Source of the DNA: Gracilaria gracilis
Taxonomy: Eukaryota > Rhodophyta > Florideophyceae > Gracilariales > Gracilariaceae
NCBI GenBank assembly: GCA_030374805.1
Contig: JARGSG010000014.1
Location: 682,001-746,000 of the forward strand
Length of the DNA stretch: 64,000 bases
Direction of reading: 5' to 3'
The position numbers were made by a program, and so were the translations under genes. The notes below the pieces were generated by a model, which saw only the letters and a list, made by a program, of their open reading frames with translations, made no database searches and was not told where the DNA came from. Shown here piece after piece: positions 1-8,700 of the stretch (position 1 is its first letter; the number at the start of each line of letters is the position of its first letter).

Positions 1-215
1 TGCCACACATGTGATCTTGTCACAACCGTCGGCTCAAATTTAGAGCCGTCGCAACCACTCTGGATGAACGTTGCAAACACTCTCTTGTTCTTCCCCACTC
101 CGCTTTTTAATCTCGTCTCGTCCCCACGCCCCACGCCACCGCTCTCACTCGCACATTTACACCATTCTCAGCAACACCATCAACAACATAAACATCACCT
201 TAGCTTAATTCCAAA

Positions 216-2102
216 ATGACAGACTCGGACCCAGTGCACACTCTAGCAGACAGCCCCGAACTCGTGCTCACCGTCTACGCCGTCGTTCTGACGCCGCTAG
301 CACTCTACGTCTACCATGACATCCTCGATAAAAGATGGCGCCCAGTGTGGCGTCTTTCCCGCTATCTCGTGTGCTACTTCCTTCTCTACATCACCTCTGG
401 CAGTGCTCTCATCGTGTACATCGTCATCCAGGCCCGCTACGGCCAAGACTATAAAGAAGTTGGAGCCTCCGCGCTAGCCTTTATCCTCGGCACATACGGT
501 GCCTGGCGTCTCGTCCGTCTAACTCGCATAATAATTGCCCACCATTCCCTCGTCAAAATCCTCCAGCGCATCGACCGCGCGCTCACGTCTGGAACAGGTC
601 TACAGCCTGTCGGCCTTGAGTACCATCTGTTCCGACACCCAACAACGTCAAAACCATCGCGACTAGAACATACACAATGGCGCTTCGAAACGCGTCATGA
701 CTTCATTTCATCCGCCTTGTTCGACGACGATTATCCCGGAGACAACGCCGCGCGAATTCGCTGGCTAGCCTTCTTCGGGAAGCGCGTCGTCGTATTAGAG
801 GATGATGCCGAAGAATGCGCTTCACGAGTCGCGCTGTGGATGCGTCTCGTGCTCAGACGTCCTCGCAGTGAACCGTGGCGACTGCTCACCTCTACCAGTC
901 CGCTTGTGCAAGGCCAAACTTACCGCGCCGACTTAGGCGAGGCCCTGCGAGCGCTGATCTCAAGCGGTAGTGCGAAGCAGGCTCCGCCCCACGCAAATCC
1001 TAACCCCGCTCAGGTACTGCTCAACAGGATTGAGAAACGTGGCTTGACAGAAGTCGCAGTCGGCTTCTTCTGGATTGCGTCGGAGATGAGTTCTGAGGAG
1101 ATGAGCCAAGTGCTTGCAGAAATGCCGCCGAGATGGATGCGCGGAGTGACTCAGAACGGCAAACAACTCATGTTCGAGTTAGTCATGGCGTTGATTCTGT
1201 GCGAAATGCCGCCGCCGGAAAACCAGGATATGCAGTGGCTGCTCTCATTGCCCGTGCTGGATTGGAAGAGAGGCGTGGAGAATGTGAAACTACGCACTGT
1301 ACTCTCCGAGCTTTGTGCCGATGCAGTATGTTCGGTAATGGGAGGGCTTTGGTCGCAGAGCGAGTCACCTTGCCAGGATGAAGTGCGCACAATCGTACGC
1401 GACGGCGTGCTGGCGCTGCAAGAGGCAACATCTAGCGAACAAGGATTTGAAGGCACCAATGTGGGGCTGACTCTGTTGGACTTGATATTGACATCCTATC
1501 GCTCCGGGTACATGGCAGAACAAATCCTGGGCAAGGCACTTGAATTGGAGCTCAAACGACAGAACAGCAAGGCGGACGAAGATGTGCGCATTTACAAGGC
1601 GGAGATTGTAACAGGATTGTACTCCATTCTGCAAAAGCTGGGACAGGATGACAGCGAGGAATTCCATGATAGCTTCAGCTCATTGAAGAGTAGTTGGGGC
1701 GTAGATGAAAATATTAAGGACGTGTTCTTCGCGATTCATGAACGAGCAAGAATGGAGAGGCGCGCGTCATTTCAGTTTGACGAGGTTACACAAAGTCGAT
1801 GTTGGTACGTTAGCGACCGAAATTGTCAGTGTGAGGATCCTGCATCAGCGTTCGGAACGGCGTACACAACCGCAATGGAACTGGCACCGCTTGTGGTGCA
1901 AATGTTGCGGCATTGCGCAGACCAAGGCGGTGGTATATGCCTTTTGAAGGGGCATGCAAACCCTGACCGGTCGAGCGAAATGTGGATCGAGTGGAAGAAG
2001 ACGCAAGCATACGATATCAGCGGGAGCGCGGAGGGATTGAGCGCGGACATGTCGGGCAGTGGATCAAATGGGAAAGGAAGTGTAGCGGTATCATTATGGT
2101 AA
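216..2102 (+). CDS. Hypothetical membrane protein, 628 aa
   Basis: Single open frame starting at an ATG in favourable context (tccaaaATGac). I do not recognise the family. The first 110 residues hold three likely membrane-spanning stretches, at about residues 15-35, 50-72 and 84-100, separated by short charged loops. The rest is a long soluble, mostly helical region without hydrophobic segments; near residues 540-550 there is a small Cys cluster (CWYVSDRNCQC). The last ~40 residues are rich in Gly and Ser. The shape suggests a membrane-anchored protein with a large cytoplasmic or lumenal domain; the function is unknown. It converges with the TIM22-like gene, the two stop codons being only 19 nt apart, so the 3' UTRs must overlap. 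Long uninterrupted coding character makes the gene itself secure. Confidence 0.8.
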   Translation: MTDSDPVHTLADSPELVLTVYAVVLTPLALYVYHDILDKRWRPVWRLSRYLVCYFLLYITSGSALIVYIVIQARYGQDYKEVGASALAFILGTYGAWRLVRLTRIIIAHHSLVKILQRIDRALTSGTGLQPVGLEYHLFRHPTTSKPSRLEHTQWRFETRHDFISSALFDDDYPGDNAARIRWLAFFGKRVVVLEDDAEECASRVALWMRLVLRRPRSEPWRLLTSTSPLVQGQTYRADLGEALRALISSGSAKQAPPHANPNPAQVLLNRIEKRGLTEVAVGFFWIASEMSSEEMSQVLAEMPPRWMRGVTQNGKQLMFELVMALILCEMPPPENQDMQWLLSLPVLDWKRGVENVKLRTVLSELCADAVCSVMGGLWSQSESPCQDEVRTIVRDGVLALQEATSSEQGFEGTNVGLTLLDLILTSYRSGYMAEQILGKALELELKRQNSKADEDVRIYKAEIVTGLYSILQKLGQDDSEEFHDSFSSLKSSWGVDENIKDVFFAIHERARMERRASFQFDEVTQSRCWYVSDRNCQCEDPASAFGTAYTTAMELAPLVVQMLRHCADQGGGICLLKGHANPDRSSEMWIEWKKTQAYDISGSAEGLSADMSGSGSNGKGSVAVSLW

Positions 2103-2121
2103 ACAAAAGGCGCAAGGAGAC

Positions 2122-2824
2122 TCAAAACCGGTTGATAGAGTCGAAGACGACGGCAATCATGGCCGAGGCACCGGCGTTGGTGAGGATCTGTGATTGATAC
2201 AGACGCCAATGGCCGCGCACGGAAACGAGGGTGAGAACGGCGCCCGTGAACGCACCGGCCACGAGCGGATTGAATAGATCATCTCGTCGTCGCGTGCGAA
2301 CAAGAGTGCAGCGCGAAAGGGCAAACAGCGACGTCCAGGACGCAAAAGCTGCAGCGTTTCTGAAGGCGCCGTTTGCGGTATGTGAAAGCACTACATCGCG
2401 CGGGTACCGACTGGATACAGCCGTAGAAAGAGCTAACAAGTATATAACATAAACACATGCGAGTCAGCAGTGATGTAAACAACAACACGTAACGAGCGAA
2501 CAAAGAGCGTAATAACATACCCATAGCACCTCCGAACACCGAGCCTATAGCGGCGCCGCGAACGCCGTGCGCGACGGCCATGGAGATACAGGAAGGAAGC
2601 GGCTGTCGATAGGCGGTCGCAAGCAGCTGCGGCGGTTGGCCATCGTGCAGGGCGGCGGTCAAGCCAGGCGGCGAGTGGCTCTGCGCGGGCGCGTGCGAAC
2701 TGAAGGCGGCGCGCAGCAGCGCGGGCGGATCGGACGGGCTGCTCGACGCTGGATGCGGGTGCGACGCGGCAGACGGCGGGAACAGCGGCGGGAAGGCATG
2801 TGTACACGAGCGGCACGTCTGCAT
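2122..2824 (-). CDS. TIM17/22/23-family translocase subunit (TIM22-like), two exons
   Basis: Exon 1 is 2824-2521 and exon 2 is 2390-2122, giving 190 aa, close to the usual TIM22 length. The spliced protein shows the family hallmarks. A Cys-containing helix comes first (SCISMAVAHGVRGAAIGSVF) with Gly-xxx-Gly spacing, then a helix that begins with Asn-Ala-Ala-Ala, an Arg-rich loop ending RRRDD, and two further Gly/Ala-rich helices (FNPLVAGAFTGAVL and TNAGASAMIAVVF). Such proteins insert carrier-type proteins into the mitochondrial inner membrane, or act in related plastid or peroxisomal import. The first ~75 residues are low-complexity, Pro/Ser/His-rich and precede the membrane domain. It is head-to-head with the RAD1 gene (188 nt between start codons) and tail-to-tail with the membrane-protein gene. 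The exact subfamily (TIM22 versus TIM17/23 or OEP16) is not settled. Confidence 0.7.
2391..2520 (-). other. Intron of the TIM22-like gene
   Basis: 130-nt intron read on the minus strand: donor ATGG|GTATGTTATT and acceptor GATGTAG|TGCTTTC. Splicing joins phase-1 ends exactly and restores one frame of 573 nt. Without it the Gly-rich first helix and the Asn-Ala-Ala-Ala helix lie in different frames. A closer AG (TATCCAG, ending at about 2411) would not keep the frame. It is the only intron in the window that I can define. Confidence 0.7.
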
Positions 2825-3011
2825 GGTGGGAGCACGACGATGGCGGGGCGGTGGAGGAATGGTGCGAGGGGCGGCGCGGTTGACATCTACCGAAGGTTGT
2901 CGGTGTGAGCGGATGCGAAACGTGGGCGGCGTGGACGCGCCACCACCGAGTTGAAACAACTTGTGCTCGAAGACGCAAAGTGGACGCCTCGCAGCTGTGA
3001 GCCGGGCGACG
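2825..3011. promoter_or_regulatory. Bidirectional promoter interval between TIM22-like and RAD1
   Basis: Only 187 nt separate the two divergent start codons, so both promoters and 5' UTRs must lie here. The interval is GC-rich and I see no clear TATA box. Inferred from gene layout only. Confidence 0.4.
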
Positions 3012-3866
3012 ATGAGCGCCATCATGATGATGGGCAGCGCGTCCGCGCCGGAGCACGCGCCGCTGTACAGCGCGCTGTCGTCGCTCAAGCCGCTCACCGA
3101 CGCGCTGTCGTGCATCAGTCTGCCGTCGCGCGCGCACGACGTGCTGCTGTCGCACAGCGACGGCGCGCTGCGCTTCAGCACGGCCGCGCCGTCGCACCAG
3201 GCCAGCGTCATCCTGCCGCCGTCCGCCTTCACGCAGCTGCGCGTGTCGCACGCCGCGCTGCAGATCCGGCTCAACCTGTCCGCGCTGCAGGACGCGCTGG
3301 CCGTGCTCAGCGCCGCCGACTGCGCCGTCGAGCTGTGGTTCGTGGACCACAGCGTGGAGGCGCAGGCGGTGTTGGACGGCAGCGTTGTGCATGTGCGCGT
3401 CAGCGCGCTCGACTTGGCGCAGCCGCCTTTGCTGATGCAGCCCACCGACGCGCCGGAGCTGAGTGCGTTCATTGTGGGCGCCGATGCGTTTCGCGACGCG
3501 TTACAAGACCTGGACTACGCGGGCGCCGATCTGGTGGAGGTGATGTTTCTGTCGGAGCCACCCAGCCTGAGACTGGTGTCGCCGGCCGGCTGCGCGGAGG
3601 AGATGGCGCGTCTCACCATCGAGCTGTCGCAGCAGGTGGCGGGCTTCCAGGCGCTCAAGTGCGACCACGCGCACAGCGTGGTGCTGGCGCGGGAGCATCT
3701 GCTGCGGACGGCGCGCGCCGTTGTGGCCGCGGAGAGCGTCAAGCTGGTGCTCAACGAGGCAGCGATGCTTAGCATCGTGTGTCGACTACGGGGCGCCAGC
3801 GCGGACGACCGCAGCTTTGTGGAGTTCGTGCTGCTGTCGCAGGACGAAGAGTCGGATGCTGAGTGA
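3012..3866 (+). CDS. RAD1: RAD1 checkpoint clamp subunit (9-1-1 complex)
   Basis: 284 aa, the usual RAD1 size. The protein has the two-lobed PCNA-like pattern of RAD1. In the N-terminal lobe a start such as LYSALSSLKPLTDAL is followed by a DNA-facing strand pattern and an inter-domain segment RINLxxL-like (QIRLNLSALQDALAVLS). In the C-terminal lobe I see DAFRDALQDLD, a strand containing LRLVSPAG, and a terminal strand-acidic tail FVEFVLLSQDEESDAE, which closely resembles the FVEYYxxPDEE end of animal RAD1. With RAD9 and HUS1 it forms the clamp loaded at DNA damage to activate ATR signalling. I chose the ATG at 3012; the frame is open further up but only with non-ATG codons. The region is strikingly GC-rich, so long shadow frames exist in other phases. 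It shares a short bidirectional promoter with the TIM22-like gene. Confidence 0.8.
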   Translation: MSAIMMMGSASAPEHAPLYSALSSLKPLTDALSCISLPSRAHDVLLSHSDGALRFSTAAPSHQASVILPPSAFTQLRVSHAALQIRLNLSALQDALAVLSAADCAVELWFVDHSVEAQAVLDGSVVHVRVSALDLAQPPLLMQPTDAPELSAFIVGADAFRDALQDLDYAGADLVEVMFLSEPPSLRLVSPAGCAEEMARLTIELSQQVAGFQALKCDHAHSVVLAREHLLRTARAVVAAESVKLVLNEAAMLSIVCRLRGASADDRSFVEFVLLSQDEESDAE

Positions 3867-4221
3867 GTGAAAAAACAAGGGGCGCGCCCAACCGTCGCGC
3901 TGCATTGGCAACGTGGCCGCACGCACACGCCAAGCGCCACCGTGCGTGCGCCGCTGCACCTGTGTGACGATGAGCGTGCGTGTGTGTCAGCGAGCGCAAT
4001 GCACAATGCCGCGCGCACCGGCACCCCCCAAACCACTTCGAATCCTCTTTCTTCGCTCTTCACTCCCCATCCGTTAGTCGCTTTGTGCCGTCGCTTGTCA
4101 CCGCTTTTGTTCGGCCGTCGCGCGGCTTCGTCGCCACGCTTTCACCTCCGCCACCACGGCTGTTCAACATCTTTCTCGTGCGCCCTCGGCCACGCATGAT
4201 GCCGTTCCTTCGAATGCCTAC

Positions 4222-5283
4222 GTGACTGCCGTTGTGTTCAGTTATGGCCTCTCTTCGTTGAGCGGCGTCTTTGTTAACAAGGCCTGTCTCTCCGCCTTTC
4301 AGTTCGGACATACTATCACTTTAATGCTGTTGCAGCTTGTGGTTTCTGTGTCCGCTCTCACCATTCTGCGCCTCACGCGACTTGTCACAATTCCGCAACG
4401 TTCTACCAAACAGATGGCTGTGCTCATCCTGCCCGCCGTTTTCTTTATTGCCAACGTTACCGTTGGATTGCTCGCGCTCAAGCTCGTCAACATTCCCATG
4501 TTTTCCGCCTTCAGACGCCTCAGCGTGTTGTCGGTTATGATTTTGGAGTATTTTGTACTACGAAAGACCGCCTCACGTCATATCATCGCCACCGTCTTTG
4601 TCATGGTTGCTGGCAGCTTTCTTGCCGGCTTAGGCGATCTCGCATTCGATCCTCTTGGTTACTGTCTAGTCTTTCTCAACAACTTTATCACTGCCGCAAA
4701 CCTGGTTTCCATTAAGAAAGCCTCTCAAATCGTCCGTTTAGACGCACTACCTCTTTTCTACTACGTCTCCCTTATCTCGCTACCAATCGTTTTCTTGCTT
4801 AGTTTTGTTTCCGGCGAACTCTCCCAAGCCATTTCCGATGTCTACTCCCGCCCGGACTTGCACTCTCCCGCCTTTGTCTTCGCGCTATCGTTATCTGCCG
4901 CCTCCGCCTTTCTTATCAACTTTTTCACCAACATGTGTACACAACTCACCTCCCCTCTCACAACCGCCATCACCGGTCAAATGAAGAACGTTCTGCAGAC
5001 CATTCTTGGCATTTTTGCGTTTGGATACGTTGTCACCCCGCTCAATCTTTTCGGATTGGCTGTCGCCTTGACCGGTTCGTTGTTGTTTGGCAGACAAAAG
5101 TTCAGAGAAGCTCAGAGCGCCAAGAACGCAAAACCCGCCCGAGCTTCTTCCAGTGGTCATTTGTCGGTTCCCGTCCCACAGGCTTCAGCTGACCACGCGT
5201 ATGAAAGAAAGCTACCTGAATTCGAGTCTGCGTCACCATTGTTGCGGCAGAGCGCCAAGTTGGTAACTGTGGCTGCAGGATAA
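4222..5283 (+). CDS. Nucleotide-sugar / triose-phosphate transporter family protein (5' end unresolved)
   Basis: About 353 residues with ten evenly spaced hydrophobic helices, the layout of SLC35-type nucleotide-sugar transporters of the Golgi or ER. Helix 1 reads YGLSSLSGVFVNKACLS, matching the family's opening helix with Asn-Lys-Ala. A charged pair follows in helix 4 (FRRLSVLSVMILEY), and the pair near the end is TAITGQMKNVLQT, matching the conserved TxxxxGxxKN segment typical of GDP-mannose and UDP-sugar carriers (SLC35D/GONST-like). The C-terminal tail is Lys/Ser-rich and cytosolic. No ATG lies in frame: the frame is closed at 4075-4077 and 4222 is GTG. The true start is probably in a short upstream exon, or there is an error. 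The nearby ATGs at 4196 and 4199 are in another frame. Substrate cannot be told from sequence alone. Confidence 0.75.
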   Translation: MTAVVFSYGLSSLSGVFVNKACLSAFQFGHTITLMLLQLVVSVSALTILRLTRLVTIPQRSTKQMAVLILPAVFFIANVTVGLLALKLVNIPMFSAFRRLSVLSVMILEYFVLRKTASRHIIATVFVMVAGSFLAGLGDLAFDPLGYCLVFLNNFITAANLVSIKKASQIVRLDALPLFYYVSLISLPIVFLLSFVSGELSQAISDVYSRPDLHSPAFVFALSLSAASAFLINFFTNMCTQLTSPLTTAITGQMKNVLQTILGIFAFGYVVTPLNLFGLAVALTGSLLFGRQKFREAQSAKNAKPARASSSGHLSVPVPQASADHAYERKLPEFESASPLLRQSAKLVTVAAG

Positions 5284-5758
5284 TTTGTTTTCGGTCTTCT
5301 TGACAAACCAAGAATGTAAAGTTTTTGTAAACAACTCTTTCTTTAAGCCTGCATTTGCATTGCATGTATTCCTAAAGATTCAGTACTCTTCAAACTCTTC
5401 TACAAACGAAAGCACTTGCAAAGAAGGCAAGACGAATCGTATTTCGGTACGCAGAGCTGTCGGTGTCAGAGAGCACCTCGTTTGAACGAAAAACTAAGAA
5501 GCCTTGCGATTGCATCATACATTACATACACCCTGCGGAAGACACCATACGTAGACAACCATAAATGATATAAGCGTAAATACATCCCGGCCGCTTCAGT
5601 AAGCGACATAAAAAACAGCAGCAACTATGATTACAGCGGAATGTAACGAAGCAGAACTGGTCCGCGGAAGCGGCGGAACATCGGACACCTAACATCTAGA
5701 ACAGAACAATCTTAAGATATATGTACATTCACAGCAAAGACAAACGTGAGTACATGCA
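5284..5758. other. Shared 3' intergenic region
   Basis: 475 nt between the convergent transporter and coiled-coil genes. No gene-like frame or repeat seen; it should hold both 3' UTRs. Confidence 0.5.
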
Positions 5759-8700
5759 TCAACGTTTCTTACCCTCCGTGACCATTGCGATCACCTTCAG
5801 GGCAAACAACCCTACTCCACCCGCCACTGCAACCATCACGTTGTTCTTCAACTTCTGGTTGTTATCCTGCATCACTCTTGGGTTCTGACTTGTAGAGATA
5901 ACAGTGCTCCCTCCGGTGCGTTTCAAATCCGCACTTGGTTCGAAAGAAATCTCAGACCCTCTGCGTATCTCCTCGATCTCCAGCCTGTGCTCCGCAAGCA
6001 ACGAGCGCTTCTCTGAGTTAAATCGTTCTTCTGCAACTGCCAACTTCTCGGCAAGGCTTTCCTTTTCAATTAACAACCGAGTCTTCAGAGTTGTCGCCTC
6101 ATCTAGTTGCGATTTCAGTCGTGAGACTTCCATCTGCGTTCCAGCATATTGGCCTTCAATGCCTCGTACCCTGTCCACTTGGTTTTGAAGATCATTCATT
6201 TTCTGCCGATCTTCCCCTGCCCGGGTCTCGTACCTCATCAAGCTTTCCTCCGTCTGCCTCGTTTTGCTCTTTGCGGAATCGAGAGCACTATTCAGCTCAC
6301 GGTTCTGCGCTTCAAGCGTAGATATTCTTTCAGTCTGGAACTGCGTGTCAGACCGTGCCATTTCGAGTCTTCGTTCAGCCGTCTCCTTGTCAACGGTAAG
6401 ACGTCCCTGTTCACTCTGCATAGAGGTAATCTGAGCGTTCAGCTCGGAAGCTTGATCCTTGGCACACTTCAGCTCTTCTCCCATTTCTACGATACGAGAT
6501 TCCAGAACCAAGATTTCTTCAACTTTTACCTGGACTTCGTTCTCAGCTTCCACAATCTTCTTCTCCGCCTCCTCTCCAAACTCTTCGATTTGAGCATAGA
6601 TCGTTCGTCCCTGAGTTCGAAGACCCTCCGCTTCCCTTTCAGCCTCGTCTGCTCTCAGCGTTTGTTCGTTCAAAGCCCATTCTAATTCTGTCACGTCGTT
6701 CCCAACTCTGCTCATTTCCTCTTCCAAATCTTTCACCTTCGCCTCTGTTTCTTCTAACTTCTCCTGGGCTTTCTCAAGATCAGCCACAAGATTCTCGTTG
6801 TCTTCATCGGCTTGCATGGTCTGTCTTTCTAGCTCCGATCTGGTTGCCACTAGTTCGTCACGCTCGGCCGCTAGGTCATCACGATCTGCTGTGATTGCGT
6901 CCACCTTAGATTCAGCCTCTTCAATGAGTTCTTCAAGCTGTTCCGACAGCTTCCCCTTCTCCTCCATTAGAGCTTTCAACTCCTCCTCACGCTCTGCCAA
7001 TTTCTTCGACACATCTGTGAGTTCACCAACCACCGATGCCATTTCAGTCTGCTTGCTGGAAAGTGCTTCATTCATTTGAGTGACCTCTTCTCCATGACGA
7101 ACCTCTGTGCTAGCAGCTTCATATTCCAGAGCCACGAGCTTCTCTTTGGTTGTACTGAGTTCTTGGTCAACATCGTTCTTCTCATCTTGAAGAGTATGTA
7201 CTTCTTCCGCATAACGAGCCAACTCAGCTTCTGTTTCCGTTTGAAGTTGTTCTAATCGTTGAAGTGCATCTTGACGTTCATTCGATATGGTTTCCAGGGA
7301 GCGAGACTTTTCTTGTATGACATCAGAGAGCTTCTGCACTTCAGCGCTGGTATCATTGCACTTGGTCGTCAGCTGTGACACGCTAAGTTCCCTTTCCTGT
7401 AACCTGTCACTCAGCTCCTTCTCGATAATGGCTCGCTCTTCCAGTTGGGTGGCGGTATCTTTCGCAGCTGTCAAAGCGTTCTCCTTCTCTCGACTTTCTG
7501 AGACCAACCTCTCCCGAAGATCCTCGATGTTGTCTTGGAGAAGCAGTTTTCCCTGTTCCAGCTCTTGCACTTGACTCTTGATTTGCTCAACTTCCTTCTG
7601 CGAACGTTCAAGAGTGCGCTTAAGATCATCTTCATACTTGTGAAGCTCTTCTTTCTCCGCTGAAAGGCTCTCAAGTTCGGCAGCCAAGCTTGTTGCGCCC
7701 TCTCTCTCTTGTCTGAGCTCAGCAGAAATCTTGTCCATGTCCTCCTGCATGTTTTGAACTGAATTCTCATGCTCCCGAACACTTTCCTTCAATTGCTCAA
7801 TAAGCTTCCCCCGCTCAATGATAACACCCTGCATAGAGATACGGGTTTGTTCTCCATCTTGCGCAGCCGACTCAGATGAGCGCAATTCTGCGTGCAACTT
7901 TGCCACTTGACCAACAGATTCTTCGAGAGACTTCTGGAGTTCAGTGGCCTTTTCGTTTGCGCTAAAAAGTTCGCTCTCTAGACGCTTGGTGTTTGACTCA
8001 GAGTTTTCCTTCTCAAACTCAAGCGAGGATATTGCATCCGCCAGTTCGGAGCACTTGCTCTCTAACTCACCCCGGCGCCCGATAGCGTCTTCAGAATCTT
8101 TCTGGTATTTCTCAATCTCAGACACTAGTTGTGACTTCTCCTTCTCTAGAGAGGAGATTTGGGTGCGGGTGCTAGCAATCTCAGTGTCCAAAGCTTCAAG
8201 TTTCTGTTCGTATTCATCACTGCGTTTCTTGAGAGTATTATTCTCATTCTGAATCTTAGAAAGCCCTTGCTCGGTTGACTCGAGTTTCCCTTCACTCTCC
8301 CTTAGTTGACATGTAAGTGTTGCAATCTTCTGATCTGCTTCAACGCTCCTCGAGTGAATGTCAGACGATTCCTTAGCACTTTGTGAAATATCGCTTTCCA
8401 TTTGTCCAATAGTCGCTTCATGTTCGTCCACAAGTACCTTCAATTTCTGCGCAGTTTGAGCTTCAGTTCTGAGGTTATTCAGTTCCTCCTCTTGGTCTGC
8501 GAGAGTTGCATTTCGTTGCTCAAGATCACGAGCCAACTTCGTCGATTGCTCCATCAACTGTTTGCATTGTTCATGAGCCTCTGTAGCTTCCTTCTTCGAA
8601 GCTCCCAAGTCTTCCTCCAGATGTTGAAGTTGGAGTGTCAACGCATGGCGCTCTTCCTCAACTCTTTGCAGCTTCTCTTCAGCCTCCTTGTGCTCTTTTC

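Noticed and set aside
2951-3772. Long Arg/Ala-rich open frame overlapping RAD1 in another phase (and similar minus-strand frames at 2.3-3.5 kb)
   Set aside because: GC-rich shadow of RAD1 and the TIM22-like gene; composition is biased and no domain is visible.
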